NCBI GenBank assembly: GCA_963792655.1 | Contig: CAWBWU010000010.1 | Coordinates: forward strand, 1 to 64,000 | DNA from: DOZZ01 sp963792655 | Lineage (GTDB): Bacteria; Acidobacteriota; Terriglobia; Bryobacterales; Bryobacteraceae | Direction: 5' to 3' | Length of the DNA stretch: 64,000 nt | Part shown: positions 39,929 through 49,190 of the stretch, in pieces | Layout of the letters: every line of letters begins with the position of its first letter | How positions within the stretch are numbered: position 1 is the first letter of the stretch | Made by a program: the position numbers and the translations under genes | Notes under the pieces: generated by a model | What the model was told of the DNA's origin: nothing | What the model saw: the letters and a program-made list of their open reading frames with translations, nothing else | Database searches by the model: none

Positions 39929-40039
39929 AGCTGGATGTGTCGGAAATTTAGGTATAGCACATGCGGTTCACCGTTGCCGCTCTGCAAAGTGCGCTCGCAC
40001 ACGATCGTTTCCTGCGACGGGTATAACCTGTGTGTATCC

Positions 40040-41263
40040 ATGCTCTTCCACCGTTCGATGATTCTCGCGCCGTTGGCGCTGATCGTTCTTGCGGCCGCCG
40101 GATGCAGTTCATCGCACGCTACGGTAGCCGCGGCAGATGAGAGCGCTCCGCCGGTAGTAGCCGTGGCCAAAACCGAACGCCGCGACCTTTCCCGCGAGAC
40201 TGTACTCACCGCTGAGTTCCGTCCGTATCAAGAGGTGGACGTGATGGCAAAGGTCTCGGGCTATATCAAAAAAATCAACGTCGACGTAGGCGATCGAGTG
40301 CAGCAAGGGCAACTTCTCGCCACGCTGGAAGTGCCCGAAATGAAGGACGACCTTACTCGCGCCGACGCCACCATCTCACGCGCGAACTCCGAAATTGCCC
40401 GCGCGCAAGACGACGTCCGCCGCGCCGAGTCTGCACATCGCATCGCTCACCTGACCTATGAGCGGCTGGCCAATGTCGCCAAAAATCAGCCCGGCATGAT
40501 CGCGCAGCAGGAACTCGATGCGGCACAGAGCAAAGACCTCGAAGCGGAAGCGCAGGTTGCGGGCGCGAAGTCGAATCTGGATACCGCAACACAATCGCTC
40601 GGAGTCAGCCGCGCCGAGCAGGGCAAAGTGAGAACGATGATCGACTACACGCGCGTCACCGCTCCCTTTGCCGGCGTTGTCACGAAGCGCTTCGCGGACA
40701 CGGGCTCGATGATTCAGGCCGGAACAGCATCGCAATCGCAGGCGCGTCCGGTGGTGCGCGTTTCTGAGAACAGTACTTTGCGCTTGATCGTGCCAGTGCC
40801 CGAGTCGGCCGTACCGTCGATTCATTTGGGCGAAACGATCGAGGTTCGCGTGCCCACATTGAAACGGTCATTCACCGGTCGCGTTGCGCGATTTGCGGAC
40901 CGCCTGCAGGCGGCCACGCGCACCATGGAAACCGAGATCGACGTGCCGAACCATGGGCTGATGCTGATGCCCGGCATGTACGCCGAAGTCACACTGGTGT
41001 TGGAGAAGCGCGACGGAGCCATTGCGGTGCCGATCACCGCATTGCAGCGGGAAGGCGACACCGCCACAGTTTTGGTAGTAACGGCCGCGAACCGTGTTGA
41101 AACACGCAAGCTCGAGACCGGACTCGAGACTGCGCGCGATGTCGAAGTGAAGTCGGGATTGCGAGATGGCGACATGGTCGTCGTAGGCAACCGCGCCGTG
41201 TTGAAGAACGGCGAAGAAGTGAAACCAAAAATCACTTCCATCAGCGACGGGCGGAACAGCTAA
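40040..41263 (+). CDS. RND efflux periplasmic adaptor, lipoprotein
   Basis: A 407-residue membrane fusion protein. The N-terminus MLFHRSMILAPLALIVLAAAGCSSS is a lipoprotein signal with lipobox LAAAGC. The lipoyl domain halves are VDVMAKVSGYIKKINVDVGDRVQQGQLLATLE and YTRVTAPFAGVVTKRFADTGSMI; the helical hairpin lies between (about residues 95-190). The barrel domain contains LRLIVPVPESAVPSIHLGETIEVRVP and GLMLMPGMYAEVTLVLEKRDGAIAVP. A longer frame begins at 39,848 but the ATG at 40,040 starts the signal peptide. Only 5 bases separate it from its pump gene; the third gene of the set is a TolC-like channel. Confidence 0.92.
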   Translation: MLFHRSMILAPLALIVLAAAGCSSSHATVAAADESAPPVVAVAKTERRDLSRETVLTAEFRPYQEVDVMAKVSGYIKKINVDVGDRVQQGQLLATLEVPEMKDDLTRADATISRANSEIARAQDDVRRAESAHRIAHLTYERLANVAKNQPGMIAQQELDAAQSKDLEAEAQVAGAKSNLDTATQSLGVSRAEQGKVRTMIDYTRVTAPFAGVVTKRFADTGSMIQAGTASQSQARPVVRVSENSTLRLIVPVPESAVPSIHLGETIEVRVPTLKRSFTGRVARFADRLQAATRTMETEIDVPNHGLMLMPGMYAEVTLVLEKRDGAIAVPITALQREGDTATVLVVTAANRVETRKLETGLETARDVEVKSGLRDGDMVVVGNRAVLKNGEEVKPKITSISDGRNS

Positions 41264-41268
41264 CATCG

Positions 41269-44200
41269 ATGTCCCGCTTCGCGATTAAGACGCCGTACTT
41301 CATCGTGGTGTTGTGCCTGATGATTCTGGTTGTCGGCGTGTCGAGCGTCGCGCGCATGCCCGTCGATATGTTCCCGGCGATGAACATTCCGGTCGTTGTG
41401 GTCGCTACTTTCTACTCGGGCATGCCGCCTGAGCAGATCGAGACAGATATCACCAGCCGCTTCGAACGATTCTTCACTCTCGGCAGCGGGATTGAGCACA
41501 TTGAATCGCGCTCACTGCCCGGCGTGAGCATCATCAAGGTCTACTTTCAGCCGGGCACCAATCCTGATTCCGCGGTGACCACCATCTCAAACCTCGCGAT
41601 GGCGCAGTTGCGGCGGCTTCCTCCGGGCACGCTGCCGCCCGTCGTATTGAAGTTCGATGCGTCGAGCCTGCCGGTTTGCCTGGTCACGTTCAAGGGCGAA
41701 GGTCTTAGCGAAACCAAGCTGCGCGATCTGGCGCAGTTCACCGTGCGTAACCAGATCGCCAGCGTTCCCGGTGCTTCCGTGCCTCAGCCGTTCGGCGGCG
41801 CGTACCGGCAGATCATGATCTATGCCGATCCCTTCAAGCTCGAAGCGCACCAGTTGAGCTTGATGGACGTCGTGCGTTCGGTGAACGAATCCAATCTGAT
41901 TCTGCCCGCAGGCGATGTGCAGATAGGGCCGCTCGACTACAGCATCTACACCAATAGCCAGCTTCGAAATGTGGCCGAGATCAACCGGCTGCCCGTGAAG
42001 GTGGTCGGGGAGGATGCCGGTCCGCATCGAAGACATCGGCCAGGCCAAAGACGCGCAACAGATCCAGACCAACGTGGTGCGCGTCGATGGTCAGCGCTCG
42101 GTGTATCTGCCTGTCTTGAAGCAGGGCGGCGACACCAACACGATCGCTGTAGTGGACGGCATTCACAACGCGCTCGAGCATCTGGTGGACATTCCACAAC
42201 AGCTTGCGACTCGCGTGGTCTTCGATCAATCGCAGTTCGTGAAGACCGCCATCGATACGCTGCTGCACGAAGGCGCGATCGGCCTGTTCCTGACGTCGAT
42301 AATGATCCTGGTGTTCCTGGGCAGTATGCGCGCGACTGTCGCGGTCTTCTTTTCGATTCCGCTTTCCGCGCTGGCAACGTTCATCATCCTGTCGCTTGGC
42401 GGCAACTCGATCAACAGCATGGTGCTCGGCGGATTGGCGCTTGCGTTCTCGCGACTGATCGACAACTCGGTGGTCGTGCTCGAAAACATATTCCGCCATT
42501 TAGAACTTGGCGAGACGCCGGAGAAGGCCGCCGAGAAAGGCGGCCGCGAAGTAGCGCTGCCGGTGCTTGCCGCAACACTCACCACGGTCGTCGTCTTCTT
42601 CCCGGTCACATTTCTTTATGGCGTCAGTAAGTTTCTGTTCTCGGCGCTCGCGCTGACTGTGGCGATCTCGTTGTTCGCCTCCTACGTGGTCGCGCTCACG
42701 GTGGTGCCGCTCTTCTGCGCGCGGTTCATCAAAGCCCCCGCGCACCCGCACTCGGAAGAGGAGGGCAGGGCAGTGCCGAAGTCGCTCGGCGGCAAGTTCA
42801 ACGCGTGGTTCAACAGGCGCTTCGATAGCTTCCTGCATGGTTATGATCGCGCGGTCGGCTGGGTCTTGCGGCGGCCCGGTCAGGTGTTGCTTGCTTTCCT
42901 TGTGCTGTTCGTTCTGAGCTTTGCGATCTATCCACTGCTCGGCTTCTCCTTCTTCCCGCGCACCGATGCCGGTCAGTTCGTGATCAATCTCAAGGCGCCA
43001 TCCGGAACACGCTTAGCTCTCACCGAAGTTGAAGTCGCGAAGGTGGAAGCATTGGTGCGCCAGGTTGTACCCGCGCATGATCTCGGCATGATCGTGTCGA
43101 ACATCGGCGCGACGCCGGACTTCTCCGCCATCTATACGAGCAACTCCGCGATGCACACGGCCTTCGTGCAGGTGAGTCTTACGGAAGATCACTCCACCGG
43201 CAGCTACGAGTACATGGCGCGCATGAAGCGCAAGCTGCAGAACGAGATGCCGGAGCTGAATATCTACTTCCAGTCTGGCGGGCTGGTGGATGCGGTGCTC
43301 AACATGGGCTTGCCCGCTCCCATCGATGTGCAAGTGGCCGGCTCCGATCTGCAGAGGTCATACACGACCGCGCTTGATCTGGCGTCGCAGATCCGCCACA
43401 TACCGGGCGTAGCCGATGCCTTCATTCCGCAAGATATCGATTACCCCGCGCTGCAGATGGATATCGACCGCACTCGCGCAAGCGAACTCGGCTTGAATCA
43501 GCGCGAAGTTGTCGACAACGTGATCACCGCGCTCGCCTCGAACCAGATGATTGCACCCAGCTTCTGGATCGATCCGAAGACCGGCAACGACTACATGCTT
43601 ACCGTGCAGTATCCCGAGCGCCAGGTGCACAACCTGACTGACCTGCGTGCGATTCCTTTACGCGGTCCAAGTTCCAGCTCGTCCTCGCGTCTCGATGCGG
43701 TCACCAGCATCAAATCGATCGAGATCTCCGACCGAAGTCGATCATTATCAACTGCGCCGCACGATCGATATCTATGTGCGCCCGCTGAATGAAGATCTCG
43801 CACGCATCGCCGACACCACAGACCGGCTGATCGCTCAAACGAAGATTCCGCCCGGCGTGAAGGTGACACTGCGCGGTATGGTGCAGGGCATGCGCGCATC
43901 GTTCCGCAGCTTCGCGCTGGGTCTTACGCTCGCGGTTGTGCTGTTGTATCTGATTCTGGTTGCTCAGTTCCGGTCATTTGTCGATCCGTTCATCATCCTG
44001 CTCGCGGTGCCGCCGGGCATCATCGGCGTGCTCCTTACCTTGTGGCTCAGCGGCACCACGGTGAACGTAATGTCCCTGATGGGAATCGTGATGCTGGTCG
44101 GCATCGCAGTATCGAACAGTATTCTGATTGTCGAGTTCACGCGCCATCTGCGCAGCGAAGGCATGCCGGTACAGAACGCAGTGGCTCACGCTTGCCGCGT

Positions 44201-44423
44201 CCGCTTGAGACCAGTGTTGATGACGTCGCTCGCCACCATCATCGGCTTACTGCCGATGGCGTTGAAGCTGGGCGCCGGCAGCGAATCGTATGCGCCGCTT
44301 GCGCGCGCGATCCTGGGCGGGCTCACGGTTTCCGTTCTGCTCACCGTCTTCCTGGTGCCCGCGGCATATCTGCTGGTGTACGGGCGCCGGCATCAACCAC
44401 ACGCAGAGGTTCAGCCCGCTTGA
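41269..44423 (+). CDS. RND efflux permease with altered proton relay (two frameshifts)
   Basis: Inner-membrane RND pump, about 1,050 residues restored. It starts MSRFAIKTPYFIVVLCLMIL and shows VARMPVDMFPAMNIPVVVVATFYSGM, the porter domain (NLILPAGDVQIGPLDYSIYT), TM4 GLALAFSRLIDNSVVVLENIFRHLE and TM10 IVMLVGIAVSNSILIVEFTRHLR. At the two relay positions it has Asp-Asn in place of Asp-Asp (GAC AAC at 42,461-42,466) and Ser in place of the usual Lys (TCG at 44,112). Frameshifts lie near 42,015 and 43,720. The stop overlaps the TTG start of the TolC gene by 4 bases. It belongs to the HAE1-like group, but the residue changes make AcrB-like coupling uncertain. Confidence 0.9.
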
Positions 44424-45697
44424 ATCGAACACTATTGATTTTGCTTGCGTCGTTTGCAACTACGGCAAACGCTCAGCAACCGGTTCTTCACTTAACGTTG
44501 GCCGACGCAGAGCGGCTCGCGATCCAGAACAACCCGCAGTTTGCGTCCGCGCAGAACACGGAGCGCGCTGTAGCCGAAGTTCCGTTTGAGGTGCGAGCGA
44601 GCCTTCGCCCTACTGTCACGGGTAACGTCACCGGTGTCGGGGCCGACTCCGGGTCGCGTCTTGCCGCAGGAGCGTTGAACAATCCTACGGTGTATAGCCG
44701 TCTGGCTTCGGGCATCAATGTGAATCAGCTCGTCACCGACTTCGGCCGCACTCATAACCTGATCGAAGCCGCAAAGTATCGCGCGCAAGCCCAATCCGAA
44801 GCCACCGAGACGACGCGCGAAAACATTTTGCTCGAAACCGATCGTGACTACTTCACCGTGCTGCGCGATGAAGCAGTAACCCGCGTCGCGCGCGAGACCG
44901 TTACGGCGCGGCAGTTACTTGCGAATCAAGTCGGCGTGCTCGCGCAAAATCAACTCAAGTCGAATCTTGACGTCAGCTTCGCGCAGGTCAATCTGGCCGA
45001 TGCGCAACTGCTGCTCAACAATGCGCTCAACGATGAGCAATCCGCCCGCGCGGCGCTCGTCTCGGTGTTGGGTCTTCCCATTTCGACCAGTTTGACCGTT
45101 ACCGATCAGACCGCTACCGATGCGCTGCCAAACGATGTCCCCGCGCTGGTGCAGGAAGCGATTCGGAAGCGGCCGGAACTCATCAATCTGAAGCTGGAAG
45201 AGAACGCCGCGAAGAGCACCGCCGAGGCTGAACGCGATCTGTCACGCCCCGCCTTGAGCCTGGTAGGTGTTACGGGAATCGTGCCGGTCGGCGAGTCGGT
45301 GCTGCCCAAGCGCTTTGGCGCCGTGGGTCTGAACCTGAGCGTTCCGATTTTCAACGGCGGTCTGTTCCATGCGCGCCAACTCGAAGCCGAATACCGTGCG
45401 CGCGCCGCTGCGGACAATGTGAAGGAGATGGAGAACCGGATCGTCCGTGATGTTCGTGTAGCCGCACTCAACGCTCAATCTGCTTACGAACGCATCGGCC
45501 TGAATGACAAGCTGCTGGCCCAAGCCAAGTTAGCTCTCGACTATGCCAACGGCCGCTATCAACTTGGTTTGAGCTCAATCGTTGAACTGAGCCAGGCGCA
45601 GCTAAACTACACGTCCGCGCAGATCGGCAGCGCCGCCGCGCGCTACGACTACGAGACTCAGCTCGCCATTCTCCGCTATCAAACCGGCGTCCGTTAA
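44420..45697 (+). CDS. TolC-family outer membrane efflux protein
   Basis: A 425-residue outer-membrane channel subunit (OEP family). The chosen start is the TTG at 44,420, which overlaps the permease stop and gives the signal peptide LNRTLLILLASFATTANA before QQPVLHLTLADAERLAIQNNPQF. The family's two internal repeats are visible: LEENAAKSTAEAERDLSRPALSL parallels the first half, and QLGLSSIVELSQAQLNYTSAQI is the conserved C-terminal repeat. The block LITDFGRTHNLIEAAKYRA (here NQLVTDFGRTHNLI) is also typical. With the adaptor and pump upstream it forms a complete tripartite exporter. Confidence 0.92.
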   Translation: MNRTLLILLASFATTANAQQPVLHLTLADAERLAIQNNPQFASAQNTERAVAEVPFEVRASLRPTVTGNVTGVGADSGSRLAAGALNNPTVYSRLASGINVNQLVTDFGRTHNLIEAAKYRAQAQSEATETTRENILLETDRDYFTVLRDEAVTRVARETVTARQLLANQVGVLAQNQLKSNLDVSFAQVNLADAQLLLNNALNDEQSARAALVSVLGLPISTSLTVTDQTATDALPNDVPALVQEAIRKRPELINLKLEENAAKSTAEAERDLSRPALSLVGVTGIVPVGESVLPKRFGAVGLNLSVPIFNGGLFHARQLEAEYRARAAADNVKEMENRIVRDVRVAALNAQSAYERIGLNDKLLAQAKLALDYANGRYQLGLSSIVELSQAQLNYTSAQIGSAAARYDYETQLAILRYQTGVR

Positions 45698-45865
45698 AGG
45701 CCCGACTGGCCCATCACCCCAGAGGAGCGCCCACAATGCGACCCGGGTCACTGACCGGCCTTGGCCGCGCGTCCGGATCTCCATAGCAACGTGATCAAAA
45801 CTCCCGGCGGCCGCTCATCGCTGAAGCTTGGGCGAATCACAGCGCTATGCCGTTTTATTCTGTCA

Positions 45866-46495
45866 GTGAGAATTTCTTTGCCTTCGAAACCGCTCCGCAA
45901 CTTAGCCCTGGGCATCTGGATGCGCAGAATTCATATGTACGTGGGCCTGTTCCTGACCCCATGGCTGGCGATGTACGCGCTCAGCACCGTCGTGTTCAAT
46001 CACTATTCGCTGTTCGATCGTCTTTACAGCGGCAGGCTCAGCCGCTTCGAGAAGGAACGCGACCTCCCGTACACCAGGACGTTCCCGCCAGACACGAGTC
46101 TGCGATCCAGGGGCGAACAGATGCTGGCCGACTTTCAAGATACCGGCAGCTTCGGGATCCATGAGGCCGAAGGCAAGATCATCATTGACCGCCGCAACCC
46201 CTTGGGCCCGCGCCGCTACACTTTTGACCCGGACACCGGAAGGGTCATGATCGAACATCAGCCATACCGGACAGCAAGCCTCCTGACGATGCTGCACACT
46301 CAGGTGAGCTACGCGAATAAACTCCTGCGCGTGAAGACCTGGGCCTTCACCGTAGACCTGACGGTCTTCACGATGATCCTGCTGGTGTTTACCGGGGTAT
46401 GGATGTGGTGGGACCTGAAGGTGACGCGAGCCTGGGGAGCGGGCTTCCTGCTATTCGGAGTCGCGCTCTTTGGTGTGTTTCTCAAATTCGCCTGA
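45866..46495 (+). CDS. PepSY-associated membrane protein
   Basis: A membrane protein of about 210 residues related to PepSY-TM proteins. It has an N-terminal helix (MRRIHMYVGLFLTPWLAMYALSTVVFNH, with the His-rich 'RRIHxxxGL' start seen in that family), a soluble PepSY-like section (YTFDPDTGRVMIEHQP, LLTMLHTQVSYANKLLRVKTWAFTVDL), and two C-terminal helices (LTVFTMILLVFTGVWMWWDL and AGFLLFGVALFGVFL). The GTG at 45,866 gives a plausible N-terminus; an ATG at 45,920 is the alternative. The next gene, 7 bases downstream, has the same architecture. Function unknown; some relatives reduce iron-siderophores. Confidence 0.75.
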   Translation: MRISLPSKPLRNLALGIWMRRIHMYVGLFLTPWLAMYALSTVVFNHYSLFDRLYSGRLSRFEKERDLPYTRTFPPDTSLRSRGEQMLADFQDTGSFGIHEAEGKIIIDRRNPLGPRRYTFDPDTGRVMIEHQPYRTASLLTMLHTQVSYANKLLRVKTWAFTVDLTVFTMILLVFTGVWMWWDLKVTRAWGAGFLLFGVALFGVFLKFA

Positions 46496-46502
46496 GAAGC
46501 CA

Positions 46503-47099
46503 ATGACGTTCGACAAACTCAACCGCCGCACCCACCTGTACCTCGGACTGTCGCTCATTCCGTGGTTCCTTCTGTATGCTGTCAGCGGCTTCATTTTGAA
46601 TCACCCCACCTGGTTCCAGAACGGGGGCGGTCGTGGGCCCGAATGGACCAAGACATTTGAGCGACCCTACCGGATGCCGCCGATCACGGATCGAGATGAC
46701 GAGGACGTGCTTGCTCAAAAGCTGTTGGGCGACATCGGACTCGCAGGGCGTTTTCGTGCAGAGTTCGACGACAACGGCGGCCTGGTGGTATACCGCACTC
46801 GCTTACTCGGCACCACGAGACTGACGTACGATCCGAAGCTGGGGCGACTTACCGGCGAAGAACAGAAGGTGAGGGCCAGTCAGTTACTGACCTCGGCCCA
46901 TTTTCGAGCTGGCTTTGAATACCCCTACTTCCTTGAGCTTCTCTGGGGAACGCTGGTTGATGTCCTGAACGTCAGCATTCTGCTTTGGATTGCTTCCGGC
47001 ATTTATCTCTGGTGGAAGCTGCGGCGTTTCCGGTTCTGGGGCTGGATCTCGCTGGTAGGTGGGATCCTTACCTTCGGATTGCTGGTAGCCGGCTTGTGA
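46503..47099 (+). CDS. PepSY-associated membrane protein (second of a pair)
   Basis: A 198-residue protein with the same layout as the preceding gene: N-terminal helix HLYLGLSLIPWFLLYAVSGFILNHPTWF, a soluble PepSY-like segment (GGLVVYRTRLLGTTRLTYDPKLGRLTGEEQ), and two C-terminal helices (LLWGTLVDVLNVSILLWIASGIYLWW and GWISLVGGILTFGLLVAGL). The start ATG at 46,503 lies 7 bases after the stop of its neighbour, so the pair is an operon and may form a heterodimer. Both carry the conserved histidine in the first helix (NHY / NHP), a possible metal or heme ligand. Confidence 0.78.
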   Translation: MTFDKLNRRTHLYLGLSLIPWFLLYAVSGFILNHPTWFQNGGGRGPEWTKTFERPYRMPPITDRDDEDVLAQKLLGDIGLAGRFRAEFDDNGGLVVYRTRLLGTTRLTYDPKLGRLTGEEQKVRASQLLTSAHFRAGFEYPYFLELLWGTLVDVLNVSILLWIASGIYLWWKLRRFRFWGWISLVGGILTFGLLVAGL

Positions 47100-47459
47100 G
47101 CTATCAAAACTCCAATAAGCGTGATCATGTCGCTGCCGGCGCTCTGCGTAGTGGCCGGTCTTGACCGGCCTTGGTCAGAACCCGGTGCCAGGCTACTCAA
47201 TCACAACCAACTAGCTCTGGGTTCAGGGGTAGTTTTAAGAAGTACGAGTTCCGAATAGCACCCCTACTGTGGGCAGGCGGCAGTCCACGAATGCCCTAGT
47301 AGCAACATGTGGCGGCATCCACGCTCTTTGCGCAGTTGAGTGACTTCCCCGCTGTCAAATACTTCATACCCTATCTTTAGTTTGAATACCGTGATACTGT
47401 TTGTCGGCTTCGCGCCAGGAGTGTTTTGCGCGAGCTAGATAGTCAGAGGAGAGCGTCGA
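47100..47459. other. Non-coding stretch with a hairpin repeat
   Basis: No gene is visible in these 360 bases. They contain one copy of the hairpin repeat described separately at 47,153-47,170 and a purine-rich AGAGGAGAG just before the cupin gene that serves as its ribosome binding site. No promoter was assigned. Confidence 0.55.
47153..47170 (+). repeat. Hairpin repeat, family 1, copy 1
   Basis: Perfect inverted repeat with 7-base arms around a CTTG loop: GGCCGGTCTTGACCGGCC. The flanks CGTAGT before and TTGGTC after are also shared with the copy at 48,236. A partial match (14 bases from 45,751, 13 identical) occurs before the PepSY pair. Confidence 0.8.
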
Positions 47460-48146
47460 ATGAAATTAGCAGCCACGTGGCTCATCGCCTGTTTCGGAAT
47501 CACAGCGCTTTTTGGTCAGGATGTTCTAAAAGTCGCCCGTCCCGGAACCGTCAAAGTTGAGTATGAAGATAGTCAGATGAGGGTGCTCCGCTTCAAAGAG
47601 CCACCCGGTACTAAGTTGCCTTTGCATTCACATCCAGCCTATGCGGCCGTGAGCTTAAGCAACGACACAGCACAATACACCTTGGCAGACGGCACGAAGT
47701 CGGACCAGACGACGAAGGTTGGGGAAGTGTCGTTTGCCAATCCTACTACCCACGCTTCGAGGAACACGGGCACCTCGGCGGGCGAGTCCATCATGGTGGA
47801 GTTGAAGACAGCTCCGGCCGGAGTGGTGCTGACTGGAGAGGGCGATATGGTCCAGACCAACCCAGAGACGTGCAAGGTCGAAGTGGATAACGAATACCTG
47901 CGTATCAGCCGGGTGACTGTTCCTGCTCACGGTACGGTGGCCATGCATTCGCACCCCTCTGCAAACGTTGTCGTCTACGTCTCCGGAGGACATCTGAAGA
48001 CCACCGCCGCCGATGGCCATGTGACCGATACGGTCGTTGCCCCGGGCACCGTCCGGGTCAACCCTCCCGGTAAACATTCAAATGAGAACGTAGGCGACAA
48101 ACCGACGGAAGCCGTTGTCATCGAGTTGAAGACAGCCACAAAATAA
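47460..48146 (+). CDS. Secreted bicupin protein
   Basis: A 228-residue exported protein with two cupin domains. Signal peptide MKLAATWLIACFGITALFG, probably cut before QDVLK. Cupin 1 (about residues 30-120) has LRFKEPPGTKLPLHSHPAYAAVSL; cupin 2 (about 140-225) has ISRVTVPAHGTVAMHSHPSANVVVYVS. Each HSHP pair supplies metal-binding histidines of motif 1; the motif 2 regions (THASRN and GKHSNEN) each hold one more His. The ATG at 47,460 follows AGAGGAGAG by a few bases. The gene stands alone between two hairpin repeats. Substrate unknown. Confidence 0.85.
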   Translation: MKLAATWLIACFGITALFGQDVLKVARPGTVKVEYEDSQMRVLRFKEPPGTKLPLHSHPAYAAVSLSNDTAQYTLADGTKSDQTTKVGEVSFANPTTHASRNTGTSAGESIMVELKTAPAGVVLTGEGDMVQTNPETCKVEVDNEYLRISRVTVPAHGTVAMHSHPSANVVVYVSGGHLKTTAADGHVTDTVVAPGTVRVNPPGKHSNENVGDKPTEAVVIELKTATK

Positions 48147-48167
48147 CAGACCAGACGGGTCTCGCCC

Positions 48168-48197
48168 GGGAACGCCGATCTCCAGATCGGCATTCCC
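48168..48197. repeat. Hairpin repeat, family 2, copy 1 (after cupin gene)
   Basis: Inverted repeat with 14-base arms, one mismatch and a CC loop, starting 21 bases after the cupin stop. It could act as a transcription terminator hairpin, although no T-tract follows. The minus-strand core GCCGATCTGGAGATCGGC matches the copy at 63,846 with three differences, two of them compensatory. Confidence 0.75.
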
Positions 48198-48235
48198 TGA
48201 ATCAGTGCCGTGCAACGCGCCTAATCCACCGTAGT

Positions 48236-48253
48236 GGCCGGGCTTGCCCGGCC
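48236..48253 (+). repeat. Hairpin repeat, family 1, copy 2
   Basis: GGCCGGGCTTGCCCGGCC, 7-base perfect arms around CTTG. Compared with copy 1 (47,153) the T-A pair next to the loop is changed to G-C, so base pairing is kept. The same flank CGTAGT precedes it. The two copies flank the cupin gene as direct repeats. Confidence 0.8.
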
Positions 48254-48578
48254 TTGCTCCAGGTTCCGCAGAACTGCGCGTTCAAATCCGCACCGGCCAT
48301 CCCTACTGCCGCTAACCGAACGTCGGGCGTCCCTAATTGATGATTGCCCAAAATTGGCTTCGTTTCGCAAATTTCCATTTTGGAAGATCTCGTTCCAAAC
48401 CGCTGCAACTCCGCGCTATTACGTCTTCCCAGCCCAATAAGAGCCAAAACAAAGCCGAACGAAGCAATTCTGATGCAGCAGAGTCATCACGCCAATCTGC
48501 GCAACGCCCGCCGCTTACGCCGTTATACAGTTTTGTGTGTGACGTTTTCATGTGCACTCCGTCTACCTTGATGACTGA

Positions 48579-49190
48579 ATGCAACAAACCGGCGCGATGA
48601 CGGCGCGGATGGCGGCACCGCTCGATGAAGCCGGTCTGATTCGGGCTGCTCAGCGGGGCGATGAAGACGCCTTCGAGCAACTGGTGCGGACGTACGACCA
48701 GAACGTGCTCCGCATGGCGATGAACCTGTTGCGTTCGGCCGAGGACGCGAGGGACGTATACCAGGAAGCACTGCTGCGGGTCTACAAGAACCTGCATCTG
48801 TTCCGCTTTGACTGCAGCTTTCACACCTGGCTTTATCGCATCGTGACCAACATCTGTCTGGATTACTTAAGGAAACGCAAAGTGAGACGCGAAGACAACC
48901 CGGTGATTCAAACGGAAGACGGACCGGTCGACCGGATGGACCGCGTACCTGAGCGGGCGCCGCATGCCGACCCGGAGCGTCAGGCGCGCAACCAGCAGTT
49001 AACAACACGGATCAAGCAGGCCATGGAGGATCTGACGCCGCGCGAGCGTATGGTGTTTGAGCTTCGGCACTACCAAGGGTTGCGGCTCAAGAATATCGGT
49101 GAAGTGCTCGGCACCACCGAAGAGGCCGCCAAGAATTGCCTGTTTCGAGCCACGCAGAAGATGCGCGTGGTGCTAGGAGAGTTTGTATGA
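48579..49190 (+). CDS. ECF RNA polymerase sigma factor (RpoE-like)
   Basis: An extracytoplasmic-function sigma factor of 203 residues (or 197 from the second ATG at 48,597). Region 2 (about residues 20-100) has LIRAAQRGDEDAFEQLVRTYDQNVLRMAMNLL, AEDARDVYQEALLRVYKNL and FHTWLYRIVTNICLDYLRKRKVRR, the DNA-melting and -10-binding part. Region 4 has LTPRERMVFELRHYQGLRLKNIGEVLGTTEEAAKNCLFRATQKMR. It overlaps the following anti-sigma gene by 4 bases (ATGA), a standard sigma/anti-sigma arrangement, and probably controls the downstream envelope genes and its own operon. The target promoter is not identified. Confidence 0.92.
   Translation: MQQTGAMTARMAAPLDEAGLIRAAQRGDEDAFEQLVRTYDQNVLRMAMNLLRSAEDARDVYQEALLRVYKNLHLFRFDCSFHTWLYRIVTNICLDYLRKRKVRREDNPVIQTEDGPVDRMDRVPERAPHADPERQARNQQLTTRIKQAMEDLTPRERMVFELRHYQGLRLKNIGEVLGTTEEAAKNCLFRATQKMRVVLGEFV

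Larger units (their letters stand above)
48147..48578. other. Non-coding, repeat-rich stretch
   Basis: About 430 bases without a convincing gene. They hold the hairpins at 48,168-48,197 and 48,236-48,253. Further on, around 48,350-48,395, an imperfect inverted repeat (CCAAAAT ... ATTTTGG) lies in sequence that, read on the minus strand, gives KMEICETKPILGNH. From memory such strings recur in intergenic repeats of soil bacteria; this is an impression only. Confidence 0.45.

Noticed and set aside
44042..44419. N-terminal extension of the TolC gene
   Set aside because: It overlaps the well-conserved end of the RND permease in another frame; the TTG at 44,420 gives a proper signal peptide.
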